42,555 nt of DNA from Parahoeflea olei (GCF_001703635.1 NZ_LQZT01000017.1:1-42555); one strand, 5' to 3'; shown: positions 17,538 to 26,419, counted from the stretch's first letter. Made by a program: numbers and translations. Notes: a model not told the origin generated them from the letters alone.

Positions 17538-18648
17538 GGCCGGCCTGCCGTGCAATCCGGGAGCCCGCGGGCACGAGCATGACGAAGCGGGCGGGTGCCT
17601 TGAGCGAGCCGGCGCGCTCGCCGGCCGCAGCGCCCGATCCCGTGAACACGTCGCCGCGCACCGGCCCGGTGATGGCGGTGCCGGTGTCCTGGGCGATCAT
17701 CAGCCGCGCGAAGGGCCGCGCCGCATCGAATTCCGCAAGCCCGGACGCGCGGACGAAGACCGGGCTTCCATAGCAGTGGATGCGGTGATCGACCGCCAGC
17801 GAGCGGCCCGGCTCGAGCGGCACCCGGCCGGCGCCCACCGGACCCGATCCGTCCCCGGCAAGCGCGGTTTCCGAAAAGAAGATGAAGGAGCGGTTTTCCC
17901 GCATCAGCCGGTCGGCGCGGTCGGGCTCGACGGCGAGCCAGGCGCGGATGGCATCCATGGAAATCCGGTCGGCCGGCACCTCGCCGCGCTCGATGAGCAG
18001 GCGTCCGATCGCGGTGAAGGGATGGCCGCTCTTGGCGGCATAATTGATGCGCGTGACCCGGCCATCGCCATAGCGCAGCCGGGCGCAGCCCTGCACATGG
18101 GCGAAGAAGACGTCGATCCGCGACGCGGCCCAGGCGATTTCGAGACTCTCTTGCGCGAAGGCGCCGGTCTCGATGGCCTGCCGGTCCGGGCAGGGCGCCG
18201 GCACGCCATCGTTCTCGAGCATGAAGGCATGGCCACGGGGAACATCTCCCGGCGGATTGTCGGGATCGGGGACCGGAACCAGCCGGTCGGGCTTGCGCAG
18301 GAACGGATATCTGAAGCGCGCGTCCGGCCGGGCGCGCACCTCGATTTCCGGTTCGTAGTAGCCCGTGATCAGACCGTCCGCCGCATCGGGGCAGATCTCC
18401 ACCGGACGGAAATGGGTTTGGAAGAAGAGGCGCGCGCTTTCGTCCGAGACGGGGGCGGGATCAGACAGCGCCGCGCGGTAAGCCGATTCGAAATCGGCAT
18501 GGCCAAGGCCCCAGCCACCGGCGCGATAGGGCCCGACGCGAAGGGCATGTTCGGCCGAGCGGCAAAATGCCGCAAAGGCCGCTGCCGGCCGATCTTCCGC
18601 CCAGCCGGGAAGGGTGGAAAAATCTTCCCGGCGGAGCGGCAGTTCCAT
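17527..18648 (-). CDS. mltA: lytic murein transglycosylase A family protein
   Basis: Peptidoglycan lytic transglycosylase, cleaving MurNAc-GlcNAc linkages to 1,6-anhydro products. 373 aa: MltA barrel domain (about 75-260; GLITGYYEPEIEVRARP is family-typical) and the C-terminal 3D domain (about 270-360) with its Asp-rich AQDTGTAITGPVRGDVFTG. No signal peptide or lipobox is apparent at MELPLRREDFSTLPGW, as in other rhizobial homologues, so the export route is unclear or the start is longer. The ATG at 18648 overlaps the stop of the Tim44-like gene by one base. Confidence 0.93.
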   Translation of the reverse strand: MELPLRREDFSTLPGWAEDRPAAAFAAFCRSAEHALRVGPYRAGGWGLGHADFESAYRAALSDPAPVSDESARLFFQTHFRPVEICPDAADGLITGYYEPEIEVRARPDARFRYPFLRKPDRLVPVPDPDNPPGDVPRGHAFMLENDGVPAPCPDRQAIETGAFAQESLEIAWAASRIDVFFAHVQGCARLRYGDGRVTRINYAAKSGHPFTAIGRLLIERGEVPADRISMDAIRAWLAVEPDRADRLMRENRSFIFFSETALAGDGSGPVGAGRVPLEPGRSLAVDHRIHCYGSPVFVRASGLAEFDAARPFARLMIAQDTGTAITGPVRGDVFTGSGAAAGERAGSLKAPARFVMLVPAGSRIARQAGHER

Positions 18649-19352
18649 TACTGATCGGCTTCCGTCGCGATCAGGCGCCAGTTCGGATCGCGCGAGCGCG
18701 TGTCGCGGGCAAAGGTCCAGACATCGTTGACATCGGTCACCTCGGCCAGATCGCCTTCGATCACCTCGCCGGTCTTGTCGAGCGTCGCCGAAATCAGCTG
18801 GCTGACGATGCGCAGCGTGATGTTGGCTTCCGTGCCCTTCATCTCGGCCTGGATGATGGCGGCCTTTTCGATGCCGACGAAGTTGGAGCGCACGGTCTCG
18901 CCGCGCGCCTCGCGTTCCTCGATCGCGGCCACGAAACCATCGAAGACCTCGCGCGACAGCAGGTTTTTCAACGTCTTGCGGTCACCTTCCGCAAAGGCGG
19001 AGACGATCATCTCGTAGGCGGTGGTGGCGCCGCCGACGAAGCCCTTGGGATCGAAGCTCGGGTCGGCCGTGGCCACGGCGCGCAGGCCCTTGTTGAGGTC
19101 GCTGCCGGGCGGTGCATAGGCATCGATGGCGGCAAAGGCCTCGGGGTCGGCGGTTTCGCGGCCGCGGCGCGGCAGCGTGACGACCTTCGGATCGTCGATC
19201 GCATCGGCAGGCGCGACCTGGTCTCGGCGGGCGACCTGATCGCGCGGCGGGCGTTCGTTCCCGGTCCGCTTGCCGAGCACGGACCGAAGCTGGATGAAGA
19301 TGATCACCGCAGCCACAAAAAAGAAGAACGTCACAAAATCAAAGGAACCCAT
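18648..19352 (-). CDS. Tim44-like domain membrane-anchored protein
   Basis: 234 aa. A single N-terminal hydrophobic anchor (FDFVTFFFFVAAVIIFIQLRSV, split over residues 4-25) followed by a charged linker and a C-terminal Tim44/TimA-like domain (about 85-232), related to the mitochondrial import-motor subunit Tim44; bacterial forms are inner-membrane proteins of uncertain role. First gene of the Tim44-like/mltA/smr/xre operon and divergent from fxsA across 131 bp. The adjacency to secB nearby is conserved in the order and may point to envelope biogenesis. Confidence 0.9.
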   Translation of the reverse strand: MGSFDFVTFFFFVAAVIIFIQLRSVLGKRTGNERPPRDQVARRDQVAPADAIDDPKVVTLPRRGRETADPEAFAAIDAYAPPGSDLNKGLRAVATADPSFDPKGFVGGATTAYEMIVSAFAEGDRKTLKNLLSREVFDGFVAAIEEREARGETVRSNFVGIEKAAIIQAEMKGTEANITLRIVSQLISATLDKTGEVIEGDLAEVTDVNDVWTFARDTRSRDPNWRLIATEADQ

Positions 19353-19483
19353 TCCCGCCTTCTTTCCATTTCATCATTGGTCAGAGTGCATATAATGCCC
19401 AAAGGCCTCTCAATCAAAGGGGCGCAGCATTCTATTTCACCCGGGCGGCCCCTGCGGGCCGGTCCTGATTCGGATATCATATC

Positions 19484-20044
19484 ATGCGTTTCTCCATCAT
19501 CCCGTTTCTGCTGCTGGCGGTCCCGCTGGCGGAAATCGCCGCGTTCGTGGTGGTCGGCGGGCAGATCGGGGTCTGGGCGACGCTCGGCATGGTGCTGCTG
19601 ACGGCGGTCCTCGGCAGCATCCTGCTGCGGTGGCAGGGCATCGGCCTGTTCAACCGGATCAATGCGGAACTGCGTGCGAACCGTGTTCCGGGCCGCGATC
19701 TCATCCACGGCGTGATGATCCTGGTGGCGGGCGTGCTGCTTCTGACCCCCGGCTTCGTCACCGACACGCTGGGCTTCCTGCTGTTCGTGCCGGCCGTCCG
19801 CGACCTGGTCTGGCGCCTGGTCAAGGACCGGATCGTGGTGCAGACCATGTCGACCGGCTTTGCGGCCGGGCCGCGTGGTCCGGCCGGGCCCAAGAGGGGC
19901 GACGACGGTGTGGTGGATCTCGACGAGGACGAATACCACCGCAACCCCGATCCCCGCTCACCCTGGTCGGGGGAACGCGACAGCCTGGGCAAGCCCGGCG
20001 CCGCGCCGGACAGCCGCGACCGGGACGGCGCAAACGGGTTGTAA
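19484..20044 (+). CDS. fxsA: FxsA family membrane protein
   Basis: 186 aa. FxsA in E. coli affects exclusion of phage T7 by the F plasmid; the family is a short inner-membrane protein. Hydrophobic helices at about 3-22, 27-46, and 75-98 (VMILVAGVLLLTPGFVTDTL is the signature), then a cytoplasmic Arg/Asp-rich C-terminal tail from about 115 that is longer than the E. coli protein's and Gly/Pro rich. Only a weak Shine-Dalgarno precedes ATG 19484. It precedes secB by 82 bp. Confidence 0.92.
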   Translation: MRFSIIPFLLLAVPLAEIAAFVVVGGQIGVWATLGMVLLTAVLGSILLRWQGIGLFNRINAELRANRVPGRDLIHGVMILVAGVLLLTPGFVTDTLGFLLFVPAVRDLVWRLVKDRIVVQTMSTGFAAGPRGPAGPKRGDDGVVDLDEDEYHRNPDPRSPWSGERDSLGKPGAAPDSRDRDGANGL

Positions 20045-20126
20045 GCCGGGCGGCGAAGTGCTAGCCCATGCCCGATCAATTTTCCGGATGGCCCGCAATC
20101 GCGGCTGAAACACAGGGAAGAGCCAC

Positions 20127-20639
20127 ATGGCAGACAACACCACCAACAAGGATGCAGCCGCAGCACCCGAGGCAAAGGGCGGCGCCGCGCCGACGCTCAA
20201 CGTGCTGGCGCAGTACATCAAGGATCTCTCGTTTGAGAACCCGGGCGCGCCGAAATCGCTCGGTCCGCGCGAAAAGGCGCCGAACATCAACATCAATGTC
20301 AATGTCAACGCCAACCCGATCAGCGAGACCGAATTCGACGTGCTGCTGACGATGAACGCGGAAGCCAAGTCCGGCGAGACTGTGGTGTTCAATGTCGAGC
20401 TGGTCTATGGCGGCGTCTTCCGGGTCGCCAACTTCCCGCAGGAACACATGCTGCCGCTGCTGTTCATCGAATGCCCGCGCATCTTGTTCCCGTTCGCCCG
20501 CCAGATCATCGCCGACGCCACCCGCAATGGCGGCTTCCCGCCGCTGTTGATCGACCCGATCGATTTCGGCCAGATGTTCCAGCAGCGCATGGCCGAGGAA
20601 AAGACCAAGTCCCAGGTCGCGGCCAACCAGGTCAACTGA
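20127..20639 (+). CDS. secB: protein-export chaperone SecB
   Basis: Cytosolic tetrameric chaperone that holds preproteins unfolded and delivers them to SecA. 170 aa, with an Ala-rich N-terminus then [20 protein letters not shown], the client-binding beta-sheet segment [12 protein letters not shown], and the C-terminal [18 protein letters not shown] typical of alphaproteobacteria. Terminator immediately after. GGAAG lies 6 nt before the start. Confidence 0.96.
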   Translation: MADNTTNKDAAAAPEAKGGAAPTLNVLAQYIKDLSFENPGAPKSLGPREKAPNININVNVNANPISETEFDVLLTMNAEAKSGETVVFNVELVYGGVFRVANFPQEHMLPLLFIECPRILFPFARQIIADATRNGGFPPLLIDPIDFGQMFQQRMAEEKTKSQVAANQVN

Positions 20640-20669
20640 CGCCGCGTCTGCACGAGGCGCCACTTTGCG

Positions 20670-20695
20670 AAAGGCCGCCCCCGGGCGGCCTTTTT
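20670..20695 (+). terminator. rho-independent terminator after secB
   Basis: 10-bp stem AAAGGCCGCC (20670-20679) / GGCGGCCTTT (20684-20693), 4-nt loop CCCG, T-run 20691-20695. Because it is nearly symmetric (A-run before, T-run after) it can also end minus-strand transcription from dnaQ. Confidence 0.85.
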
Positions 20696-20732
20696 CACGC
20701 CATCCGCTGTGGTGGCCGCTGCTGCGGTTCGG

Positions 20733-20748
20733 TGTTTCACGTGAATCA
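20733..20748. other. parS-like centromere site (left of oriC)
   Basis: TGTTTCACGTGAATCA: 15 of 16 match to the parS consensus TGTTTCACGTGAAACA, and the exact reverse complement of the sites at 29172 and 29218. Intergenic between secB and dnaQ, the only strong parS candidate on the left of the proposed origin. Confidence 0.8.
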
Positions 20749-20805
20749 CGCGGCGCTTTGGCAAGTGGCTGCGGTTTGGCGGGAAGCCTCAGACGGCCCG
20801 CGCGC

Positions 20806-21501
20806 TCAGCCGTGTTTGCGCCAAAGTGCTGACGCGCCGATGCGCTCGACCAGCACGGCATGGGCCTCGCGTTCGCCCACGCTCAGCCGGTCGGGCAGGG
20901 GGGCTGGCCGCTGGCCGATCTCGACCACCTCGTCGGTCGAGCGGGTCTCGACGACAGTGCTGTCTTCCACCGACAGGCCAAGCGCCGCCTGGCGGCCGCC
21001 CTGCATCTCGATATAGACATCGGTCAAGAGCTCGGCGTCGAGCAGCGCGCCGTGCTTGGTGCGGTGACCATTGTCGATGCCATAGCGGCGGCACAGGGCA
21101 TCGAGGCTGTTGGGTCCCATCGGGTGGCGGCGCCGCGCCAGCGCCAGGGTATCGACCACCAGCTCGGGGTCGACCGGCGGCAGACCCACCCGCTTGTATT
21201 CCGCATTGAGGAAGCCGATGTCGAAATTGGCATTGTGCGCGACATAGCGGGCGCCGGCAAAGAACGCCGCGATCTCGTCGGCCACGGCCGAAAACACCGG
21301 CTTGTCGGCCAGGAACTCGTCGCTGATGCCATGCACCGCCAAGGCATCGGGGTGCACCTTGCGGCCATCGGCATTGATGTAGAGATGCAGCGTGCGGCCG
21401 GTCGGAAACTGGTTTTCGAGCTCGATACAACCGATTTCGATGATTCGGTCGGCCTGGTTGTCGAGCCCGGTGGTTTCCGTGTCGAAGATGATCTCGCGCA
21501 T
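20806..21501 (-). CDS. dnaQ: DNA polymerase III epsilon subunit (3'-5' exonuclease)
   Basis: Proofreading subunit of the replicative polymerase. 231 aa. Exo I motif FDTETTGLD (Asp7, Glu9), Exo II HNANFDIGF, and the Exo III region RTKHGALLDAELL place it in the DEDDh group. The C-terminal ~50 residues would bind the alpha subunit. Last gene of a minus-strand cluster with coaE, aroE, maf; the start is 6 bp from the coaE stop. Confidence 0.95.
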   Translation of the reverse strand: MREIIFDTETTGLDNQADRIIEIGCIELENQFPTGRTLHLYINADGRKVHPDALAVHGISDEFLADKPVFSAVADEIAAFFAGARYVAHNANFDIGFLNAEYKRVGLPPVDPELVVDTLALARRRHPMGPNSLDALCRRYGIDNGHRTKHGALLDAELLTDVYIEMQGGRQAALGLSVEDSTVVETRSTDEVVEIGQRPAPLPDRLSVGEREAHAVLVERIGASALWRKHG

Positions 21502-21507
21502 GGTCTC

Positions 21508-22104
21508 TCAGTTCCGCTCCTGCCGGGCCGCCAGATCCGCCACGATGGCACCGACCTGTTCCCTTGCAGCCTCGAGCCCGTGGCCGGTGTCGACCACATA
21601 ATCGGCACGGGCTCGCTTTTCGGAATCAGGCGTTTGCCGGGCAAGGATAGCATCAAGCTTTTCGGCCGTCATGCCCGGTCGCGCCAGCACCCGGTCGCGC
21701 TGGATTTCCGGCGCGCAGCTGACGACGACGATGACGTCGACCCGGTCGGCGGCGCCGGTCTCGAACAGAAGCGGGATGTCGAGCACCACCATCGCCGCGC
21801 CGCGGGCGCGCGCCTCCTCGAGGAATGCCGTTTCGCGCGCGCGGACCAGCGGATGGACGATCGCTTCCAGCCGGGGGAAATCACCCGGATGCCCGAGAAG
21901 ATGCGCGGACAGGCGCACGCGGTCCACCTTGCCGTCCGGTGCGGTCCCGGGAAATGCGGCCTCGATCAGAGGGGCGGCTTCCCCTTCATAGAGGCTGTGC
22001 ACCACCTGGTCGGCGCTGTTGACCGGAATGCCCAGGGCCTCGAACATCTCGGCCGTGGTCGATTTTCCCATGCCGATCGATCCGGTCAGGCCAATGACGA
22101 TCAT
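21508..22104 (-). CDS. coaE: dephospho-CoA kinase
   Basis: Last step of CoA synthesis: phosphorylates the 3'-OH of dephospho-CoA. 198 aa. P-loop GSIGMGKST (8-16) in [13 protein letters not shown], the CoA-binding SADQVVH segment and [10 protein letters not shown]. The ATG at 22104 overlaps the aroE stop by 4 bp (ATGA). A longer open frame upstream on this strand is the out-of-frame shadow of aroE. Confidence 0.95.
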   Translation of the reverse strand: MIVIGLTGSIGMGKSTTAEMFEALGIPVNSADQVVHSLYEGEAAPLIEAAFPGTAPDGKVDRVRLSAHLLGHPGDFPRLEAIVHPLVRARETAFLEEARARGAAMVVLDIPLLFETGAADRVDVIVVVSCAPEIQRDRVLARPGMTAEKLDAILARQTPDSEKRARADYVVDTGHGLEAAREQVGAIVADLAARQERN

Positions 22105-22949
22105 GCATGCGCCTCCATGTCGGCAATCACGCGGCTCCGGAGCTCCGGTGTCACCTCCGGCCTGATGCCGAACCATTTCTCGAAACCCGGAACCGCCTGG
22201 TGCAACAGCATGCCGAGACCATCGGCAGTCGCCACACCCTGTGCCCGGGCCATCGCCAGGATCGGGGTTTCGAGAGGCACATAGACGATGTCGGTCACGA
22301 GTGCGTCCCGGGCCATGCCGGTGAAATCGATCGCCGGCACCTCGGTTCCGCCCATGCCGAGCGAACTCGTGTTGACGAACAGGCCGGCGCCTTGCACGAG
22401 ATCCTGGAGCGCATCGAGCCCGTGCGCCGTCACCCGCGGACCGTAGCGCCGGGCGAGTGCTTCCGCGCGCGCCACGGTACGGTTGATGAGGACAATGCTC
22501 CCGACCCCGCGGGCCAGGAGCGCATGCAGAACCGCCCGACTCGCACCGCCGGCACCGAGCACCACCGCGCTGGTGGCGCCATCCCAGCCGGGCGCGGTTT
22601 CGTCGAGATTGGCGGCAAATCCGTAGGAATCGGTGTTGGTGGCATGGAGACGGCCGTCTTCGAGCCAGACGGTGTTGACCGCGCCGATATCGGTTGCGGT
22701 CGAATCGATGACATCGACCAGGCCGAGCAGCGCTTCCTTGTGGGGGATGGTGGCATTGCCGCCGCAAAAGCCGGATGAGCCGTCCTTGAGGGCGGCGACG
22801 AAACCCTCGAGCTCCACCGCACGCACGGCGACCGGATCATAGCCGCCCGGCAGGCCGGCAGTTTCCAGCCAGTACCGGTGGATCAGCGGAGAGCGCGAAT
22901 GGCCGATCGGATCGCCGATCACGAAGGCGCGGCGGACATCCTTATCCAT
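22101..22949 (-). CDS. aroE: shikimate dehydrogenase
   Basis: NADPH-dependent reduction of 3-dehydroshikimate in the chorismate pathway. 282 aa. Substrate site [16 protein letters not shown] with catalytic Lys71, NTDSYG, and the nucleotide loop [11 protein letters not shown]. The ATG at 22949 lies just inside the maf 3' end (8-bp overlap), giving the usual [18 protein letters not shown]; a longer upstream extension is not conserved. Confidence 0.94.
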   Translation of the reverse strand: MDKDVRRAFVIGDPIGHSRSPLIHRYWLETAGLPGGYDPVAVRAVELEGFVAALKDGSSGFCGGNATIPHKEALLGLVDVIDSTATDIGAVNTVWLEDGRLHATNTDSYGFAANLDETAPGWDGATSAVVLGAGGASRAVLHALLARGVGSIVLINRTVARAEALARRYGPRVTAHGLDALQDLVQGAGLFVNTSSLGMGGTEVPAIDFTGMARDALVTDIVYVPLETPILAMARAQGVATADGLGMLLHQAVPGFEKWFGIRPEVTPELRSRVIADMEAHA

Positions 22950-23535
22950 CGATCGCTCCCAGCGCCCGCAGCTCGGCGAGAAGCGGCAGCATCGGCAGGC
23001 CCAGAATGGTGAAATAGTCACCCTCGATCTGCTCGAACAGCTGAATGCCTTCGCCTTCGAGCTGGTAGGCGCCGACCGAAGACAGCGCCCGGTCGCCGAC
23101 ATTGGACAGATGCCGGCCGATGAAACCGGGATCGAGCTTGCGCATCGTCAGCCGCGCGATCGAGACGTGACGCCAGAGCGTTTCGCCGTTTCGCGCCAGC
23201 ACCACGGCGCTGTTGAGTTCATGGGTGCGGCCGGAGAGATCGAGCAGCCGGCGGCGGGCCTCGGCCATGTCGGCAGGCTTGTGCAGCATCCGGCCATCGA
23301 GCGAGAGCGTCTGGTCCGACCCGATCACCAGGGCGTCGGTCATGCGTTCGGAAACGTCATGGGCCTTGGCGTCGGCCAGGATCAGGGCGATATCCTCGGC
23401 GTCCATGTCGCCGAGCGTGTCTTCGATCGCGCGCTCATCGACCGCGGCCGGCTCGACCTCGAATGAGAGCCCCGCATTCGCAAGCAACATTTTCCGGAAC
23501 GGACTTGCCGAAGCAAGCACAAGGCGCGGCGTCAT
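22942..23535 (-). CDS. maf: Maf-family nucleotide pyrophosphatase
   Basis: House-cleaning NTP pyrophosphatase acting on modified nucleotides. 197 aa. N-terminal [20 protein letters not shown] and the [12 protein letters not shown] segment are Maf signatures. ATG 23535 with AGGAG 6 nt upstream. It lies 38 bp after the PPDK regulator and overlaps aroE. Confidence 0.92.
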   Translation of the reverse strand: MTPRLVLASASPFRKMLLANAGLSFEVEPAAVDERAIEDTLGDMDAEDIALILADAKAHDVSERMTDALVIGSDQTLSLDGRMLHKPADMAEARRRLLDLSGRTHELNSAVVLARNGETLWRHVSIARLTMRKLDPGFIGRHLSNVGDRALSSVGAYQLEGEGIQLFEQIEGDYFTILGLPMLPLLAELRALGAIDG

Positions 23536-23573
23536 CGGGCTCTCCTGGGTGCTGTGCTGACCATGCCTCCGGG

Positions 23574-24395
23574 TTAGCGCCACTTCGGCCGCAAGGCAAG
23601 GATCGCCGCCGCGGTCTCCTCGATCGAGCGGCGGGTGACGTCGATCACCGGCCAGTTGTGGCGCTCGCAGAGCGATCGCGCATATTTCAGCTCTTCGCTG
23701 ATCAGCGAACGGTCGGTGTAATGCTCGCCCTGGTACCCGGCGGTGGCGCCGAGCAGGCGATTCTGCCGGACCTGCGAAATCCGGTCGACAGAGGCAATCA
23801 ACCCGACCACCAGCGGCTTGGTGGCAGTGATCAGCTCTTCGGGCAGGGGCACGCCGTAGACGATCGGAATATTGGCGGTCTTGATGCCGCGATTGGCGAG
23901 ATAGATTGAGGTCGGCGTCTTCGAGGTACGGGAAATGCCGAGAATGACGAGATCGGCCTCGTCGAAATCGGCCGGCAGTTGGCCGTCATCGTGGTCGAGC
24001 GTGAAATTGAGCGCATCAATGCGCTTGAAGTATTCCTCGCCCATGGTGTGCTGGGCACCGACCCGGCGGCGCGAGGGTGCGCCGAGATAGGACTGGAACA
24101 CATTGATCACCGGCTCGAGCACCGACACGCTGGGGAGCCCCATGTCGCGGCATTTGAGTTCGATGATCGAGGCAAGCTCGGCATCGACGATGGTGTAGAG
24201 CACGATTCCCGGCGCGCCATCGATGGCGTCGAGCACAGCGAACAGCTGCTTGCGGGTGCGGATTAGCGGGTAGACATGTTCGAGCGCCTGCGCGCCCTGG
24301 AACTGCGCGGCGGCAGCGCGGCCCGCCGCCATCAGCGTCTCGCCGGTCGAATCGGAGATCAGGTGCAGGTGGAAATAGTTTTTGGTCTGCTCCAC
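23574..24395 (-). CDS. pyruvate, phosphate dikinase regulatory protein (PPSR/PPDK-RP)
   Basis: Bifunctional kinase/pyrophosphorylase of the DUF299 family that regulates PPDK (or PEP synthase) by ADP-dependent threonine phosphorylation. 273 aa: N-terminal [11 protein letters not shown], and the C-terminal P-loop [14 protein letters not shown]. The start is a GTG at 24395 with AAGGAG 6 nt upstream; the same frame stays open for over 1.3 kb further through oriC and antisense to hemE, but that extension is not coding. A GANTC site (24398-24402) lies over its ribosome-binding site. First gene left of the proposed origin. Confidence 0.93.
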   Translation of the reverse strand: MEQTKNYFHLHLISDSTGETLMAAGRAAAAQFQGAQALEHVYPLIRTRKQLFAVLDAIDGAPGIVLYTIVDAELASIIELKCRDMGLPSVSVLEPVINVFQSYLGAPSRRRVGAQHTMGEEYFKRIDALNFTLDHDDGQLPADFDEADLVILGISRTSKTPTSIYLANRGIKTANIPIVYGVPLPEELITATKPLVVGLIASVDRISQVRQNRLLGATAGYQGEHYTDRSLISEELKYARSLCERHNWPVIDVTRRSIEETAAAILALRPKWR

Positions 24396-24595
24396 AGGAT
24401 TCTCCTTGGGGTGTTGATAAGCCGGGACAGAAAAGAGGTAAGGGCCGGGGCGACCCGATGGCAAGGGACAACCCGGCCGGTTGTCCACATCCCCGTTTCG
24501 GTGGAACGGTTTTCGCGGATTGCACCCGCGCTTTGGGGACAGACAGCCGCGACGGTGCCCGCGACGAAAAGTCCGACAGTCCCAAAACCCCCAAA

Positions 24596-24608
24596 TATCA
24601 GTGTTTTG
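24596..24608 (+). promoter_or_regulatory. IHF-type site in putative oriC
   Basis: TATCAGTGTTTTG satisfies all positions of the general IHF consensus WATCAR-N4-TTR. It sits in the most AT-rich part of the gap, between the DnaA-like box at 24481 and the repeated boxes at 24676. Caulobacter's origin also contains an IHF site. Confidence 0.45.
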
Positions 24609-24640
24609 CGGCTGAGGTTTCGGCCAAGTGTCAATTCGGA

Positions 24641-24669
24641 TTGTCCTTCCGGTTTGACACGGTTTATAT
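24641..24669 (+). promoter_or_regulatory. putative hemE promoter
   Basis: TTGTCC (24641-24646), 17-bp spacer, TTATAT (24664-24669), about 105 bp before the hemE start. The two direct repeats GCTGTGGACG and the GANTC sites lie downstream in the predicted leader, so DnaA or methylation could influence hemE transcription. Confidence 0.4.
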
Positions 24670-24675
24670 GCAGAA

Positions 24676-24696
24676 GCTGTGGACGGGCTGTGGACG
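24676..24696 (+). repeat. tandem GCTGTGGACG repeat (DnaA-like pair)
   Basis: GCTGTGGACG at 24676-24685 and again at 24687-24696, an exact 10-bp repeat with an 11-bp period, so both copies face the same side of the helix. Each contains TGTGGAC, the reverse complement of the DnaA-box core GTCCACA. Confidence 0.7.
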
Positions 24697-24719
24697 AGTT
24701 GCAATCCCCGTAAGACACA

Positions 24720-24738
24720 GAGTCTAAGAATCAGAATC
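24720..24738. promoter_or_regulatory. cluster of three GANTC (CcrM) sites upstream of hemE
   Basis: GAGTC (24720-24724), GAATC (24728-24732) and GAATC (24734-24738). GANTC is the target of the cell-cycle methyltransferase CcrM in alphaproteobacteria; a fourth site is at 24398-24402 on the other side of the gap. Such clustering is unusual by chance in a GC-rich genome. Confidence 0.75.
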
Positions 24739-24773
24739 CTTTTCAAACAGGGATTTGTTTTAAGGAAGTGGTG

Positions 24774-25814
24774 ATGACGAAATCCGGCGATCGCAAGGTG
24801 ATGAAGGTGCTGGCTGGGGAGACGGTGTTCCCGCCACCCGTCTGGCTGATGCGACAGGCCGGCCGGTATCTGCCGGAGTACCGGGCGACACGGGCGCAAG
24901 CCAACGGCTTTCTCGATCTGTGCTACACCCCGGATCTGGCCGTGGAAGTGACGTTGCAGCCGATCCGCCGGTTCGGCCTGGATGCGGCGATCCTGTTTTC
25001 CGACATTCTCGTCATCCCCGATGCGCTGAAGCGCAATGTCCGCTTCGTCGAAGGCACCGGTCCGCTGATGGATCCTATTTCTGTCGAGCAGATTGGTGCG
25101 CTCGATCCCTCCGGACTGCATGACCATATGGCGCCGGTCTATGAAACGGTGCACCGGCTGCGGGCGGAACTGCCGGAGGAGACCACGCTTCTGGGGTTCT
25201 GCGGTGCGCCCTGGACGGTGGCGACCTACATGATTGCCGGCCACGGAACGCCTGAACAGGCCCCGGCGCGGCTGTTTGCCATGGAGCATCCGGACGCTTT
25301 TGCGGCGCTGCTCGACCTGCTTGCGACGATGTCGGCCGACTATCTGATTGCGCAGATCGATGCCGGCGCGGACGCGGTGCAGATTTTTGATTCCTGGGCC
25401 GGCGTGCTGAGCGAACGCGATTTCGCGAAATTCTCGATCGCGCCGATGCGCAAGATCGTGGACCGGATCCGGGCCGAGCGTCCGGGTGTGCCGGTGATCG
25501 GCTTTGCCAAGGGCGCAGGCGCGCTGCTTGAGAACTATCGCGAGGCAACCGGCGTCGACTGTGTCGGGCTTGACTGGACGGTGCCGTCGAAGCTCGCCCG
25601 GCAGATCCAGGCAGGTGGCGCGGTGCAGGGCAATCTCGATCCCTTGCGGATGGTCGCCGGCGGCAAGGCGCTCGACGAGGGCATCGACGAGGTGCTCGAG
25701 ACGCTTGGCAACGGCCCGCTGATCTTCAATCTCGGCCATGGGATTACGCCGCAGGCCGATCCGGAAAACGTGACGCGGCTCATGAACCGCATCCGGAGCG
25801 CCGCAAAGCCGTGA
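24774..25814 (+). CDS. hemE: uroporphyrinogen decarboxylase
   Basis: Decarboxylates uroporphyrinogen III to coproporphyrinogen III in heme synthesis. 346 aa. [16 protein letters not shown] with the substrate-binding Arg pair, [12 protein letters not shown] with catalytic Asp, and GFCGAPWT are signatures. ATG 24774 has AAGGA 7 nt upstream; two in-frame GTGs at 24768 and 24771 are less likely. Adjacent to the putative origin, and its stop overlaps the hemJ GTG start. Confidence 0.96.
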   Translation: MTKSGDRKVMKVLAGETVFPPPVWLMRQAGRYLPEYRATRAQANGFLDLCYTPDLAVEVTLQPIRRFGLDAAILFSDILVIPDALKRNVRFVEGTGPLMDPISVEQIGALDPSGLHDHMAPVYETVHRLRAELPEETTLLGFCGAPWTVATYMIAGHGTPEQAPARLFAMEHPDAFAALLDLLATMSADYLIAQIDAGADAVQIFDSWAGVLSERDFAKFSIAPMRKIVDRIRAERPGVPVIGFAKGAGALLENYREATGVDCVGLDWTVPSKLARQIQAGGAVQGNLDPLRMVAGGKALDEGIDEVLETLGNGPLIFNLGHGITPQADPENVTRLMNRIRSAAKP

Positions 25815-26356
25815 GTGTCGACAAGGCCACCAGCCAGAGCGAGGGCGGCAAGGCCCGCAGCAAGGCCTATTTTTCGATTGCCGTGGTGGTGTTCATCGCC
25901 GCGCTCGCCTGGTGGATGGATCCGCCCTGGCTCTACGAATGGCTCAAGGTGCTCCATGTGATCGCCGTGATCTCGTGGATGGTGGGGCTGTTCTACCTGC
26001 CGCGGCTGTTCGTCTATCACGCGGATGCGGAGGCCGGCGGCGAGCCGGCCACCACCTTCGTGGTGATGGAACAGAGGCTCGTGAAGGTGATCATGGCGCC
26101 GGCGATGATGGTGTCGTGGACGGTCGGCCTCTGGCTCGCCTGGAGCGGGTTCGGCTTTTACGGCACATGGCTCTGGATCAAGATCGCCGGGGTCGTGGGC
26201 CTGACCGTGTTTCACGTGTTCCTGAGCCGTTCGGCGCGCCGGTTTGCAGCCGGGGAAAACCGCATGACGGCGCGGCAGTGGCGCATGGCCAACGAAGTGC
26301 CGACGCTGCTGATGATCCTTGTCGTCATCATGGTGATCATCAAGCCCTTCTCCTGA
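25811..26356 (+). CDS. hemJ: protoporphyrinogen oxidase HemJ
   Basis: Membrane enzyme oxidising protoporphyrinogen IX to protoporphyrin IX, the non-homologous alternative to HemG/HemY found in most alphaproteobacteria. 181 aa with about four TM helices; conserved His in [18 protein letters not shown] and YLPRLFVYH, and the C-terminal [12 protein letters not shown] are diagnostic. Start is GTG at 25811, overlapping the hemE stop by 4 bp (GTGA), so the two heme genes are translationally coupled. A weak parS-like match at 26208 lies inside it (not called). Confidence 0.93.
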   Translation: MSVDKATSQSEGGKARSKAYFSIAVVVFIAALAWWMDPPWLYEWLKVLHVIAVISWMVGLFYLPRLFVYHADAEAGGEPATTFVVMEQRLVKVIMAPAMMVSWTVGLWLAWSGFGFYGTWLWIKIAGVVGLTVFHVFLSRSARRFAAGENRMTARQWRMANEVPTLLMILVVIMVIIKPFS

Positions 26357-26419
26357 AGGTGCCGAATTCGCTCTGTGGGCTCCGTTCAGCTGCAATTTGC
26401 CGTATCTCGGGGCTTGCGG

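Larger units (their letters stand above)
24396..24773. other. oriC: putative chromosomal replication origin (oriC)
   Basis: 378-bp gene-free gap between the PPDK regulator and hemE, the position of oriC in Caulobacter and Sinorhizobium. DnaA-box-like 9-mers (consensus TTATCCACA): TTATCAACA on the minus strand (24412-24420), TTGTCCACA (24481-24489), CCGTCCACA and TCGTCCACA on the minus strand (24678-24686, 24689-24697), and TGCTCCACA (24388-24396, at the edge). It also has an IHF-type site and a GANTC cluster. Flanking genes diverge from it. None of the DnaA boxes is a perfect match and no CtrA TTAA-N7-TTAA box was found, so the assignment rests on context plus density of weaker sites. Confidence 0.7.

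Noticed and set aside
24396..24773. CtrA-box pairs (TTAA-N7-TTAA) in the oriC candidate
   Set aside because: Only one TTAA occurs in the gap; no pair with the right spacing was found.
24396..25739. Upstream extension of the PPDK regulator frame to 25739
   Set aside because: Runs through the oriC candidate and antisense to hemE; the conserved N-terminus and Shine-Dalgarno fix the start at GTG 24395.
26208..26223. parS-like TGTTTCACGTGTTCCT inside hemJ
   Set aside because: Only 12 of 16 match and in coding sequence; the 5' part is shared by chance with the CACGTG core.
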